A stretch of DNA of 64,000 nucleotides from Arctopsyche grandis (GCF_051622035.1 NC_135357.1:36811691-36875690), one strand, 5' to 3'. Shown: positions 46,969 through 59,934, counted from the stretch's first letter. A program made the numbers and translations. Notes: a model not told the origin generated them from the letters alone.

Positions 46969-49900
46969 TTATCGCATATTGAACATTAACTTGAGGTCAT
47001 CTATTGAGAGTTTTGAAGACTGCGTCATTTTAACTCCGGTTAATACATTCTCGGCTAGACTCAGCTTCCTATCTTGAAGCTGCTTTATACTTTGCTCTAC
47101 AGTTTCCAAACATACAAACCTTGAATCGAATAAAAAACATTGTTAATATTTAATTACACACTAAAAACTATCAATTTCAATACACTCACTTATATATATG
47201 TACAGGTTTTTTCTGGCCAACCCGATAGATTCTATCTTGAGCCTGAGCTTCGAGTTGTGGATTCCAATGGAGATCGGTCAATAGGAGATGATTGGCGCCC
47301 ACAAGATTCAACCCCACTCCACCGGCACACAACGACAAAAGCAATACCTAAATAATTTAAAACAAAAGTAAAATGCACATATAATATATATATAATTACC
47401 AAATCTAACCTGTATTCTCGACTTGGGATCGTTAAATTCCGTAACAATTTGCTGCCGTGCGGGCACAGGTACTTTTCCACTAAGTATCGAACATTTTACA
47501 GATGCCACTTTTAAGTTGGTGTGGATTATGTCTAGCATGCTGGTCCATTGACTGACGATGATAGCCTTATCACCTGTTTATATGTATGCAGAAAGATGAA
47601 TATTATATTTTATATAAATAGGAATATTGTTAACCCTTTGAATGCCACCTGTATGTAATAACGCCTCGAATACTAATCTTTCCAAGCTCCAAGTAATACA
47701 AAATAAATCCCTAAAAATAATTTATAATACACCCATATATACTAATTTGAAAAAACTGCATGACATGTATAATATTCCGTTTGTTACAGACATTACTAAC
47801 AAACTAACCAGTAGATTCTATGACGGAATCACTAATAACCATACTAATACACTTGTGAAGAGTCTCGGTGATTACAACAAAATGTCTATACCCTTCAGGT
47901 ATAAACACAGATTACCTAAACACAATCTGCTTTAGGTCATCGACTTTAGAGAGTCTTTAATTAATATTATGTATTAGATGTATTATGAACATTTATAAGG
48001 ATTGTAAATAGGTTTTTGAGCTCTTTTTCCTATTATGCTGTAGATTAACATTAGAATAATATAATACTATGATTACTAACCAAATTAAATTAAATTGTAA
48101 AATAGAAAATGATCAGTAGATCAGTAGCTATTAAAATAGATATAAGATGTATTGTGAACATAATTTCATAATAATAAAAAGCATTTAAAAATCAAACCCT
48201 TTGAATGCTGACATTTTTTCTGTTGAAAGTCCGCCACGCTGAAAATTTCGCCAACATTTCCTACTAGAATCATTTAGAAATCCAATAGAAAGCAGGTATA
48301 AAAATTGTAGCTAATCCAAACAAACCCTTGATAACTATCGCCGAGGATTTTGAGATTTGTAAAGGTGTGTTTATACTCTCTAATATATCTTGCAACAATA
48401 TAAAATAAACAAATAAAGTCTATTAATGAATGTATTTTTCCAAAACCAATTCCATCTTCTTCATTGTTAAAATGTAATACTTACAATCTAAATGCCAAGC
48501 CACAATCTAAAATACTCAGCAGTTAGGGATTTCCATCGAGAAATTCTACTATGGTTATAAATTTAGAAATTTCGATGTAAACCAGTCTTTATAAACGTTG
48601 ACAAATGAATGACACAAAGGGATTACACGACCCATGTTCAATGCATTTTTTTTCAATGATACCTGGAAAGGCTTAGCGGGTAGTATTCTTGTTAACTTTG
48701 TACATGCTCAAAATACAACGCCTATCGGCGTATTTCAGGCTCATGGACTTGTTGACAAACGGCCGGTCGGCATTCAAAGGGTTAAGATGAATCATTTCAT
48801 TTCCAAACATATTTCTTATAAAAATAAGTTGACCTGTACATGTATTATGTTCTATAGCAGATTTTACCTTTATGAATAAATACATTCTCGTTCAGGCATT
48901 TAAAAATGGATTCAATCTTCGCACTCTGGTTCTTCAAGTTAAAGACGGGATTAGATATGTGCAATACTTGTTTGATAGCCGTTGACACAGATAAGCCTTC
49001 GTCGTTGATCTAAGATCAAAACATATTATATGTACATATAATATATAACTACAATTGATAATATCGGTTCAATCACTCATATTTTTTTTCATACCTCGCC
49101 GACACCATTGTCGTCTTCTAAATCCTTTTCAATATTCAATCTTGACAATTCGTGTAACATTTCTGCATCGTCGCATTTGTTCTGGTCGTCTGTCGGATTC
49201 GGATCTTCTTCGTCTTCTAGCATCGCGTGAATCAGACCGGGATGACAGCATATTTGACGCAAGCGCAGCAAGAGAACCAAAATTTCGTGTGACTTGACTT
49301 CCTTCACGCCTACGAACACATGGAAAGTTATACTTCCACTCGCACAACAACCATATCAAGTCGACGATTTCAAATTATACCCTTCAAAGCGATCATTTTT
49401 TGGTGCATGGCAAAATATTCATCTTTTTTATCGCTTCCTTTGAATCCACCCTCTCCGTATACGTAATTTTGTTTCGAGGCTCGTTGATGCAAAAATTGTG
49501 CGAATAGCGTTTTAGAAAACACCAATACCTATGCAAGTGACGGATGACAAACGTTAATAAAATAGCACAAAAGACATTACACCGTTACATTTTATTTCAA
49601 ATGTAATAATACCTTTTGGTAAACTTTCATTTCAGGCTTGGACAAGTTCACGTTGATGGAATGCATCGTTTTCTCGGGCAACGATTTAAGACTGTTCTGT
49701 TCTTGAAGCTGCTGTTTTGTTCGTCGCAGCATCAGAGTTTTCATGACGGTCGCTAGCCTCTCGTGACCACCAGTGGACTTGTTGTCGATCCACTTCTTCC
49801 ACAGCTGCAAATTAACACATATGAATACATCTTAAGCCTATTACGTTTCGATTCGAATGATTGTAGAATAGTAGATCTAGAATAATCCATGCAAATCAAC

Positions 49901-52900
49901 TTATTTCATACTATTCGTCAGCATTATACCTTAACATAGGGTTACCATTCGTCCCGGATTTTCCGGAACAGCAAAGAAGGTGTCCAAGTTAAAATTTTGG
50001 ATTTAATCATTCTTGCCGGAGAAACATCGGAAATAATAACGAAATCAGTTATTGATGCATCGGATTCAAATGACTTGACGAATAAGTTGATGGGATATTG
50101 TGCAGATAATACAAATTCTAATTTTGGAGGTGTTAATAGAAAAGGAACAAAAAATGTATTTTAGCAATATATTCAGCAAGTCGACACACAATACGGTCAA
50201 CTCTCATATAAAAATTAACAACAACGTGGTGGAAAGAGTAGATAGTTTCAGATATCTTGAGTGCTATCTGGGTGAAACGTGTGAAAGTAAACAGGAAATT
50301 CGCGTTAGAGTGGAGCAAGCAAGAGGTGCAAGTATGTAGCTAGAAGTCATTTAAAATATGCTGCCTGACAGAACTGTATGATGCAGTAAAAACATGAAGG
50401 CTCCCAGAAAGCAGGTTAAATAATCGAATGGCTCTTGAAAGGGGTGAGTCATCAAGCACATTAGTTCTCGCCCGAATAGGCAGGAATAGAGTTCTGGAGC
50501 GAGATTCTCTCAGTTTCTCAGGTACCCTAAGTTTAAGATTACACAGAACTTCAGGAAGATGACATTCACCCCTTAGAATTTTTAGAAAAAGCCTACCAAG
50601 ATGATGGTTTCTACGTGAAGCTAAGGAGTCAAAGCCCAAGGAGCCCATATAAGTAAAGGTATCATCCGCCATTATGGTGGTGAAAAAAAAATCGTTTTAG
50701 ACAGTTTTGGGCCGCTTTTATATCATCACACACGTACTTACGCGGCCCAAACCGACGAAAAAATCGAAAGCGAAGTAAGAAGAGGCTAGTAAAAATGAAC
50801 ATTTTTTGTTAAATGTTGTCTTTTTTTTTGTCCATGACACTTGGCAACCCTACATAGTTCTATCTCAATTTACACGTGGCGTTGGATTGTAATCGGTCAA
50901 AAGTACTAACAATGATATCGTCGAACGGCGAGCAACGTAGGAATTTCAAAAGCGAAAACAAATCCAGATCTTTGTTGTGAATGGGTGTGCCTGTGAGGCA
51001 CCATCGTGCGTGCGACGACAACTTGAAGATTGCTTGAGAAGTGAGCGCCTTGTGGTTGCGTACAATGTGAGCCTCGTCCAGAATTACCCGTCGCCAGCGT
51101 ATACGCATCAAAACTCCGTTCTGAAATATAATTACAATGAAACGATAATGTAGGAATGTATTAATGTAATTGAAAAAAATCATCAAATATATAAGTTGCC
51201 TTTTCTAGATCTCTCTGCACAATGTGATACGTCGTGATGACTATGTCGTTTTGAGCGAGATGGTTGACTCGGGTCTCGCGCTTGTTTCCATGGTGGACTT
51301 CCGTTCGGAGCGAATACTTTTTACAGTGTGTCACCACTTCGTTTTGCCATTGGTTGAGCAAAGATGCCGGACACACCACTAAAGTGCCTCCGGTCGGCAC
51401 TGAAATAATAACTTTTGATTAGCGAGTCACGTTTAAGTGGGAAAAAAAAAAGTATGATCGAATTATACTTTTTCCTCTGGACTTCCCGTTCCATTCGTCG
51501 TTTTCATCGTTTACATCGGGATCATCGAGGTTTTTCTCTTTTGAGTACAATATGAGAGATATCATAGTGAGAGTTTTCCCAAGACCCATATCGTCGGCTG
51601 CAAACATCAAATTATAATTTTAACATGTTTGGACAACATTTTGATTTATATTTTTGGAAATTATATGTGCATTTTAAATTTAGGATTCTGTGATACATTC
51701 AAACTTGTCAATGTTCTAGGAAATGGTATTCCAAGATGGGAGGTGAAATAATACATTTTTGAAAGCGCTTTTAAAAGTTATGTGTGTCTATCTTGATGAT
51801 AGGAAGTTTGAACTATGGATCTGCAATGCTTTCCTTACTGATATAACCTGTATCAAAGAATTCTGATGTTATCTCAGAAGTCAATCGTCATCTTGTAAAG
51901 CAAATTAAGTTTTTAATTCCATTGGCAACATATGTGTATATGTGAATTGGGATTTTCAACACTTGTAACAATGAAAACTATCGATTAAATGTATGTACAT
52001 ATGTCCAACGTGATATGTGTGCTGTCTTTTAAAATATCACACCACAGTTTGATGCTTTTATTTAACCCTTTGAGTGCTGACGTCTTTTCTGTTGAAAGCC
52101 AACCACGCTGAAAATTTCGCCAACATTTCCTACTAGAATCATTTAGAAATCCAATAGAAAGCAGGTATAAAAATTGTAGCTAATCCAAACAAACCCTTGA
52201 TAACTATCGCCGAGGATTTCAAGTTTTGTAAAGGTGTGTTTAGACTCTCTAATATATCTTGCAACAATATAAAATGAACAAAAGAAGTCTATTAATGAAT
52301 GTATTTTTCCAAAACTACATAGTTCCGTCTTCTTCATTGTTGTTAAAATGTAATGCTCACAATCTAAAATACTCAGCAGTTAGGGATTTCCATCGGTAAA
52401 TTCTGCTATGGTTATAAATTCAGAAATGCCGGTGTAAACTAGTCATTATAAACATTGAGACGGATTACACGACCCATGTTCAATGTATTTTTTTTCAATG
52501 CTACCTGGAAAGGCTTAGCGGGTAGTATTCTTGCTTATTTTTTACATACTCAAAAAACAATGGCTATCGGCGATTTGCATTTTACAGCAAAACGCCAATC
52601 GGCGTTGGTCAGCATAAGATAGACAACAACTGACTACTATTCATTTCTTATTTACTTTGTTAACTTTATTTCGATATACCTTTTCCTTCGGGCATTTGAT
52701 AACATTATTTGAACAAAAAAAGGTTAGGAATTCCTACTGTGGATTGTGTGTGATTCATATTATAGTTCGGTATTGAGAGAGTACAAAATACTAGTTGATA
52801 TCGAAGCGATGGTTTCGATTAAGGTTTTGAATTTGTGAAATACCCAAAATGCCGCCTTGTGGACGTTCTGTCTCTCTCCAGGCCAGCCATGCCAAGGCGT

Positions 52901-54986
52901 GAAGCTGGTGTGGCATCAGACTCGTTGTGAGACCTTTCGGAGGCTCCGCTTCAGTGTCATCCGTCGGTCTGGTGTCGAGGGACGAGTGCAGAGCTTTCAA
53001 CCTCTCCAGCGTCAGCGTTTGCTGCACCATGTGCGTGTTGAGCGCCTGATTGCCGAACATTTTCGGTTTCACGGCTTTGCTACCCTCCTGTAATTCGTCC
53101 CAGCTGCTGAAACCGTCCTTCTTCAGGTGCTCCACAGTCAGCTTATCTGTAACGTTCAACGATCAGACCATGATCAGAGATGTTTTAAGGTGTTCGCTAT
53201 ACAGAGAAGGTTTAGCCTATTCGTTTGGAAAGACCTAAGAAAAAAGCTTTTAACCGTTTGCCCGCGGCCGTCTTCTATGGAAGTTTTGCGCGACAAGTCT
53301 GTAGCGCGGCTGTCTTCCATAGAATTTCTGAACTTTGCACGGGATTTTGAGCCTTATATGCGCCTATTTCAACTGTTCTAAGGTTCAAAATTGGTTGAAT
53401 ATATTACTGGGAGTTGAATGTCATCTATTCAATTTGCTTAAAATGAATATATACCAGTCAAAATTAGTGGTTTTGTGGAACCATACTGAAACCTCGTTTA
53501 TGTGACGTCACGTCTGTTGAACAATGGCGACGATACGTCTCAATTGTATGAAGAATGATTATTTGACAATTAAGTCAAAACTACGAGATATATTATGTAT
53601 TTTATTGTTTAAAATAATACTTTGTGTTAATTAACATATCTGGTTACTTGAGTAAATATTAAAATCTGTATTTAAGGTCGAAAACTCGATTGCCAAATTG
53701 GCGAAATAGGTGCCGCGTACAGGGCTTGTTCGCTATATTTATTGCCGCGGGCAAAGGGTTAATAAGTTCCAATACAACTGTAGAAAAATCACACTTTTGT
53801 GTTTGCTTTTTACCTGGCTCTTCTACCATGTTTGCAACCTTTTCAGCTTGATGTTTTATATCGACTTCTAGTTGTTGGCTTCTTTGAGTCAACTTTGCTC
53901 CATTATCAGGCAGTGTGTCTAAATTCATCGTTTTCAAAAGATTCTGCAAAATAAAACTTAAAATAACAACTAAAATTAGATAGATCGGTACGTTGCAACA
54001 TTTGTTTAACACTCGTACTCTGATTTTACTGAGATCCTGCCTCATCGAATCCAACTTGGTCAGTTCAATGTGACGGGTTTGTTTTGTCACGTACACGACT
54101 TGACTGTTGGGATATGTATTGTCGATTTTGAACGGTTCCAGAAACGCACTCATTTTAGTCTGCGAGGATCTTCTATTACCAGTCAGCGAGGATCTGCTTC
54201 TTTGCTTCGGCGTGACCATAACGACATCTTGCAACTCGTCATCGCTGCTCACGTTGATCACTCCTGCAACATTTTGATCCGTGACTACCACACAGTCCTC
54301 GACGAACGACATGTCTTTCGAAGGCGTCCCACTAAACGACACTTCCATGGCTTTCATTGGCGACATGTTGACATCTTTGATCGGCGACATTGTCAAATCG
54401 TAAACGGCAGATATTTGATGAGTTGTTTCAGTTGAATTGTTGCTCTTTAGTTTCGATGTATTAAACGTGTCGGACTGAAATCATACATGTAAAGAAATGT
54501 GATAAAGCTGATTGGGGGAATTGTGTAAAGATATCATTTTATACCTTTTCACTGTCGGATTGGATGAAGTCAGAATCATCAGACGCATCGGCCGGTTTAA
54601 CCCCATATATGCTTAAACGAGTAGCAGCCGATAAGTATGTCGGTTCATTCTCGGACGTGTGAGCGGATGCTTGATCTTCGGTATCTGAATCAATCAACAT
54701 TATCCTGTTGGTCTTCTTCGGCTTCAATACAAACGATTCGTCTTCTTCGTCCGAAGTATCTATACAAGGCAAACCATCAATATAGTTTTTTATATGGAAT
54801 GAATTTATCCAATGTTAGTTTACCCGAGTCTGTTCCTGGAATTTTTATATGTTTCATAGGGGTTTTTTTCCGATTAGAGACAGTCGAGTGTCGACTGTCT
54901 TCAATCGTATCATCATCATCATCATCATAAGAGTCGTCGTCCGTATCGCTAGCTTCGACTCTATATTGGGTGAATGACATATCCAT
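46969..54986 (-). CDS. lds: Lodestar / TTF2, SNF2-family termination factor (15 coding exons)
   Basis: Exons in coding order: 54986-54824, 54759-54545, 54474-54019, 53943-53814, 53146-52844, 51597-51469, 51399-51200, 51120-50911, 49804-49613, 49528-49381, 49309-49095, 49009-48868, 47573-47410, 47347-47190, 47119-46969. They give 991 codons (Drosophila about 1,060). An acidic, Ser-rich N-terminus is followed by the SNF2 ATPase: [24 protein letters not shown] (residue ~423), ILDEAH (~547), [37 protein letters not shown]. It uses ATP to release RNA polymerase II transcripts, chiefly on entry to mitosis. The intron after the exon 51399-51200 appears to use a GC donor. Several introns hold transposons. 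Confidence 0.95.
47634..48781 (+). mobile_element. piggyBac-like MITE in lodestar intron, split by a LINE
   Basis: Flanked by TTAA (47630-47633 and 48782-48785), with ends CCCTTTGAATGC and GCATTCAAAGGG. A LINE fragment occupies 47646-48194 inside its left end. Without it the MITE is about 590 bp, like the copies at 13319 and 52066. Confidence 0.88.
47646..48194 (+). mobile_element. LINE 3' fragment inside the MITE
   Basis: Encodes the C-terminal end of a LINE RT protein ([16 protein letters not shown], then [13 protein letters not shown]). It is flanked by a 14-bp duplication AACCCTTTGAATGC (47632-47645 and 48195-48208), which lies in the MITE terminal repeat. AT-rich tail. Confidence 0.82.
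49938..50851. mobile_element. Composite transposon patch in lodestar intron
   Basis: The outer ends resemble the AGGGTTACC/GGCAACCCT MITE of 38500-39027. Inside, the plus strand about 50130-50338 encodes an RTE-type segment ([20 protein letters not shown]), and the minus strand 50340-50672 encodes the end of another LINE ([34 protein letters not shown]). These are at least three nested events. Confidence 0.65.
52066..52617 (+). mobile_element. piggyBac-like MITE in lodestar intron
   Basis: Begins after TTAA (52062-52065) with CCCTTTGAGTGCTGAC and ends near GTTGGTCAGCAT, where the outermost bases and right TTAA are lost. Long internal identity with the copies at 48209-48781 and 18764-19205. 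Confidence 0.8.
53147..53813. other. Lodestar intron with no recognised element
   Basis: 667 bp. Contains GCCGCGG-type blocks at 53262 and 53738, perhaps part of an undescribed repeat. No coding signal. Confidence 0.4.
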
Positions 54987-55190
54987 GTTCTAGAAGAGTT
55001 GAAGTACATATGTGTAAGTAAAATATGTAATATGAGTAAAAAATTAGTCACAACTATTCTATTGAGTTTCATAGTGACAAAAAAGGTCTTATTGTTTTAT
55101 ATATACATTCATATATGTTTTTATGCAAGTAGTAATGTCAAAGTTTTTAGGAACTCAAACATGACTTGGAAATTTTGTGCAAATACTCAC

Positions 55191-55260
55191 TGATGCAGTT
55201 GGTTGACGGATGGAGCTGAACAATCTCAAATTGAAGGTCAAATAGGGACACTATTGGGAT
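55191..55260 (-). other. Probable 5' noncoding exon of lodestar
   Basis: On the minus strand a good donor (CATCA|GTGAGT) ends at 55191, and the first coding exon has an acceptor (TTCTAG) three bases before its ATG. The 5' limit, about 55240-55260, is a guess. Confidence 0.5.
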
Positions 55261-55660
55261 CCAAAGTCTGATTTTGACAGCGGCAAACTACCATTCAAGT
55301 AACGATCACCGATCAACCGCTCGTTCAAAACCGTGTTCTTCGGCTGCAAATAGCGATTTTACCGGGCATTGTCGTATGGGATTAAAACATCGATTTTGTT
55401 TGCAAAATTTGCGTGTTCAAAGGCTGTGAAATGTGGAATGAATGAAATTGTTGTTTTTACGATAAAATATTCCATCTAATGCAGTTATTCAAGGGGGGGG
55501 GGAGGGTTGTAATATGTTAAATAATTGAAAAATGTGTGTACATGAAAGTGAATTAATTTTTTAACCCTCCCGTACTAGGGCTTCCAAGCCGGTTTAAACC
55601 AAAACCGAAAAGCCGGCTTTTTGGCTCGATCAACCGGCTTTTTAAGGTTTTCTTTGATTA

Positions 55661-56793
55661 AGGGCGCGATCACACAGCGAAGGAGCGGTATGCTGTACGC
55701 GGGATATATTTTTTAGATAGTTTTAAACACACACAAAATGTAGGGTCATACCCGGTTTGATACGCCGGATCTTACGGGATCGTGCGGGATCGGAGCGGTC
55801 TCGTTGAAATTCTATAGAATTGTTTATACTAACTTGACGGTGATATATACCAATTCGTCGACCCTCGGACGACGCTTGACAGTGATCGATAACGGTGTAT
55901 CCCATATTTTTTTTGACATCTCCTCCCAAGCTTCATTGCGAATGTTTTGGTCCTTATATTTTACGGATCTGACGTCATAGACACATTCGTACTGTCGCAC
56001 AACTTCTATTAATTTTTCTGACATTATGAACTGCGATGTACCGATATTATGAACTGCGATGACCGAGCTCAAAAGACGAACTGTTTGTGATGTTAAACAC
56101 AAAACTGCAATTGCAGTCACCACTTTCTTGAGTATAAAAAGTATAAATAAAAAATACTTTGTTCTTGATATAAAATAAAGTAAAAATGGGCTCTCTTTAA
56201 ACGAACATGTTATTGTATCGACATGTACATACATTCATACGGAAATGCATTCAGTATCAATTAGTTACAGTCCATATTGAGTGCACTATAGCCCTTTACG
56301 TAAAAAACATCTTTGTTCGTTTATCTGTTGATGGTATTAGGGATTTAAGTATGTATTTAGTTTTTGTACCAAAAAACTTGAGTCCATTGTCTAGTCATTT
56401 CTGTTTATTTAATAACAATTGGTTCCGGTAAACAACTAATTAAGTTTAAAACTGAATTATTAAACAATAAAAGCTTGAAATCCTTAATGTAATTTGTATT
56501 TTCTATAATCTTATTATTCCGACAAGTTCTGTTATATTTTTTTGCAAATATGGGATACACCGTTATCGATCACTGTCAAGCGTCGTCCGAGGGTCGACGA
56601 ATTGGTATATATCACCGTCAAGTTAGTATAAACAATTCTATAGAATTTCAACGAGACCGCTCCGATCCCGCACGATCCCGTAAGATCCGGCGTATCATAC
56701 CGGGTATGACCCTACATTTTGTGTGTGTTTAAAACTATCTAAAAAAAATATCCCGCGTACAGCATACCGCTCCCTCGCTGTGTGATCGCGACC
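55661..56793 (-). mobile_element. PIF/Harbinger element with long terminal inverted repeats and MADF exon
   Basis: 1,133 bp between TTA (55658-55660) and TTA (56794-56796). The terminal inverted repeats are about 245 bp and nearly identical (ends GGGCGCGATCACACAGCG / GGTCGCGATCACACAGCG). On the minus strand an ATG at 56024 opens the N-terminal half of a MADF DNA-binding domain (MSEKLIEVVRQYECVYD, then RNEAWEEMSKKI). No transposase is present. Related copies: 59111 to about 59720, a fragment ending at 59107, and 62522-62835. Confidence 0.85.
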
Positions 56794-56796
56794 TTA

Positions 56797-57470
56797 TGCT
56801 TTTTTCCTCAAAATTAATAATTATGAATTTCAAATTTCTATGCAAGATCAAAATAAATGTATATATCCAAACTCTCTTAGGTAAAAGGCGTATATTTTTT
56901 GGAACATCAAAAAAAAAGGTACTTGGCGGTTTCTTTGAGATTTGTAATGGACGAAGATAAAATATTATTGAAAGTATGTAGTTTCAATGAACTACCCAAC
57001 TTCAGGTAGAAAATATTATTATCGTGTTTGTGATATGCCATTTCTAACGAAATTTGCAACGGTTTGTAAAGCTTTTGGAATTTTAAGCTAAAACAGATGC
57101 GTAAAAACAACTCAGGGTGAATCTCAGCAGCACGATTCCACAATTATAGTTTTTCTGCGAGGTTACACATTTTTTTCATAATATATTATTGAAAGTAGCT
57201 TATTTAAATCATTTAATTATTTGTGCGTATTTAGGATTTGCCATTTTACGGTGTGATATATATACATATGTATATGAAAAATTGTGTTATTTGTAATAAT
57301 AATATATAATAATGATCTTATGAAAGTTCATAATGTTTATAACTCAATTTAATTTATAAAAAAACTATTTTTTTGCATAATATAATACATATTTACATTT
57401 TTTTTTTCGATTTAAAAATTTTTAACTTAAAAAAAATCTTAATTTTCTAAAACCGGTGAAAGCCTGCCAA
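56797..57470. other. AT-rich filler of the hAT-like element
   Basis: No gene recognised. Long A/T runs at 57360-57440. Confidence 0.4.
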
Positions 57471-57550
57471 CCGGCTTTTTATTTATAAAAAAACCGAAAA
57501 CCGGCTTTTTCTTTCGGGCGGTTTTTTTGGAACCCCTACTCCCGTACAGA

Positions 57551-57721
57551 GAAATGTAATAATAATAGATGGGCCCTTACGAATAAATAATTGTTGTCAA
57601 TATTACGCGGTACGTTTCTATAAATACGCTACAACGCACGGAATACAATCGGATCAATTTACTTATAAAAATGTATCCCATGTTGTTTATTGTGTGTTTT
57701 TGAACGCATTGTGAAATTTTT
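57551..57721 (+). repeat. Noncoding repeat shared with 17668-18365
   Basis: Contains ATTACGCGGTACGT and CGGAATACAATCGGATCAAT, matching 17668-17715 plus 18258-18365. It is the uninterrupted version of the site hit by the LINE fragment 17716-18257. Class unknown. Confidence 0.7.
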
Positions 57722-58118
57722 ATTAAAAAAAGTGTTAAAAAGGAGTCTTTGTTAAGGAGTGTTAAAAAGGAGTCTTTACGACTTTGACTCCGACGCCACA
57801 ACTCTGTTATTGTTTTTAACTTTTCTATTGTTTCCCCCCTACAAAGAAAATTTAATCTTTTTTGAAATATGTAGCTTGAAAATCAGTGTACAAAAAATGG
57901 TATATGTATGTATATGGGTAAACGGACTATTTCGCACATTGCGATCGCGCACACGACAATCGTTTTCACGAAAATCGCAAATACGGAATATTTGTCACTC
58001 GAGTTTTTTACTACACATTTTCTAGTTTTAAGCAGAAAGTATTGTTTTTTTTTATAGTTTTTATATTCAAGAAAATGATAATTTACTGCAATGGGGGCTC
58101 TGTTCGTCTTTGTATATA

Positions 58119-58893
58119 CAGAACACTCTCGATTATCCGGGCTAATGCTGGGGAGAAGGTCAAATTTTGATATCATACTTACAAGACAAATTTTTGTTTC
58201 ATAATTTTAATACCCATTATTTATTAAGAAAAACGTTCATAGTGTTCGTTAGTAGTTATGTATGTAGTACTAGTGTTGTACTTTTTTTTGACTAATAACT
58301 AGTCACCGGAGCCTGAGGGGGCCGTGTATTGTTCAAAGGTTGTAAATGCATTGTTTAAGGTTTGCCGAACAATGGATAGCACTGTGACTATCCTACCTCT
58401 ACTAATAACCATAGACCGGTGCATCACAGTGCCGGCTCGAAATAAATGGGTTCCTATTGTCAATTTCTATTGTCCTTTTTTTTGCTCTCTATAGAGCAAA
58501 AAAAACGGTTAACAATATAAATTGACAATAGGAACCCATTTCGGCACCCTTGTTCGCCAATCTCTGCTAATAACTAACCACTGGCATCTTCTTCACTTGA
58601 AGTGTCACTCTAATTGTTTTCCCCTTGAGAAACGAAATAAACGATATCTGCATCATCCATACTCTATTTTACTTATTCACTGATCAAAAGCGACTGAAAG
58701 CATTAACGCAATAAAAAGACATTTATAAAGGGAACAAAAATTATTTCTGTGACATAATGTGTTTCAAATAAATAATTTCTCATAATCATATAAGAAAAAA
58801 ATTAAATTAATTTCAAAAAATTAATTAATATTTTTCAAGTACAGGTAATCCGCAAACCAAATAATCCGCACCCGGATAATCGAGAGTATACTG
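58119..58893. mobile_element. Tigger/pogo-like nonautonomous element with nested palindrome
   Basis: Ends CAGAACACTCTCGATTATCC and the near-inverse GGATAATCGAGAGTATACTG sit at TA dinucleotides (58117-58118, 58894-58895). The interior right half matches, inverted, the start of the Tigger copy at 6035. An unrelated insertion at about 58270-58560 contains a palindrome. Confidence 0.85.
58443..58545. repeat. Palindrome of about 100 bp
   Basis: The arms AAATGGGTTCCTATTGTCAA and its exact inverse lie on either side of a centre TTTGCTCTCTATAGAGCAAA, with minor mismatches between. The transcript would fold into one long hairpin. No ORF. Confidence 0.8.
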
Positions 58894-59110
58894 TATATAA
58901 AAAAATGTGGCATACCTGGCACGTACATATACCATGACCGTCTGGCCGGCCGGTCGAACGACCGGTACGCCCCGCCCCTTTAGACCTTTTTCAGTCAAAT
59001 TGTATGGTTTTATTTATACTTGCTTGACAGTGATCGATAACGGTTTTAAGAAATATAGGACTTGTCGACGTACCACATACCGCATCCCACGCTGTGTGAT
59101 TTCGCCCTTA

Positions 59111-59720
59111 AGGGCGCGAACACACAGCGCGGGATGTGGAATGTGGTATATGGGACGTTTTTTTTTAGATAGTTTTAAACATTAGGAAAAAAACATGTTA
59201 TACGGCGGTCATAGACGCGGTAACGTGTGGTATATACATACATGGGACCGTCTATTCATTGGAGCGGTCTCGTTGAAATTCTATAGTATTGTTTATCCTT
59301 GCATGACAGTGATATATACCAAAACGACCCTTTGGACAATTGCTTGACAGTGACCGATAACGGTGTATCCCATATTTGCAAAAAAATATAACAGAACTTG
59401 TCGAAAATAAAAATTGCATTAAGGATTTCAAGCTTTTATTGTTTAATAATTCAGTTTTAAACTTAATTAGTAAGCAATTAACAAAAACAGACAAACAAGT
59501 GTCCGGTTTGTAAACAACAATTGACTAATATTTCCGGGTAGGTTTAAGAATTAAATACTCATTTGAAACGACATATGCCTTTCATAAACAAACTCTGCGA
59601 TCACGGACAAAGATGTATTCAGCATAAAGGGTTTTATATAGTACACTTATTATTGACCGTAACCAATTGTTACTAAATAAGTAGAAACTGAAAAGAAGTA
59701 TTCCGTTTTTAGATGACAAT
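59111..59720. mobile_element. PIF/Harbinger copy, left part, abutting another end
   Basis: Starts AGGGCGCGAACACACAGCG after TTA (59108-59110). Immediately left of that TTA another member ends (...TGTGATTTCGCCC, about 58956-59107). Two copies thus share one TTA. The interior up to about 59720 matches the middle of 55661-56793. The right end is lost. Confidence 0.7.
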
Positions 59721-59871
59721 GGAGCTATTTTGGTGACAGATGTGTATTGTTGAATACATTATTGTTTGTTAGCTTATACGTATGCAACAGAGATCGCGCG
59801 CATTTTTCTCCCAATTCACACGCGAAACATGGCTATGTATAGGGTAAACGGACTACTAGTCATACCCTAAA

Positions 59872-59934
59872 ACTGGTCACACCCTAAAATCGGTCACGAG
59901 AAAACTGATTGATCGATTTTAGGGTGTGACCAGT
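59872..59934. repeat. Perfect 21-bp-arm palindrome in a GTCAC-rich repeat
   Basis: The arms ACTGGTCACACCCTAAAATC(G) and inverse at 59914-59934 surround a 21-nt spacer. Variants of TGACCGGT/ACTGGTCAC continue to 60010. The lead-in GGGTAAACGGACTA also occurs at 57916. Confidence 0.8.

Larger units (their letters stand above)
55576..57538. mobile_element. hAT-like element carrying a PIF/Harbinger insertion
   Basis: The ends TAGGGCTTCC and GGAACCCCTA are flanked by the direct repeat CTCCCGTAC (55567-55575 and 57539-57547). Sub-terminal CCGGCTTTTT and AAAACCG blocks form inverted repeats. The PIF/Harbinger element 55661-56793 lies inside. The remainder is AT-rich and noncoding. Confidence 0.8.
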
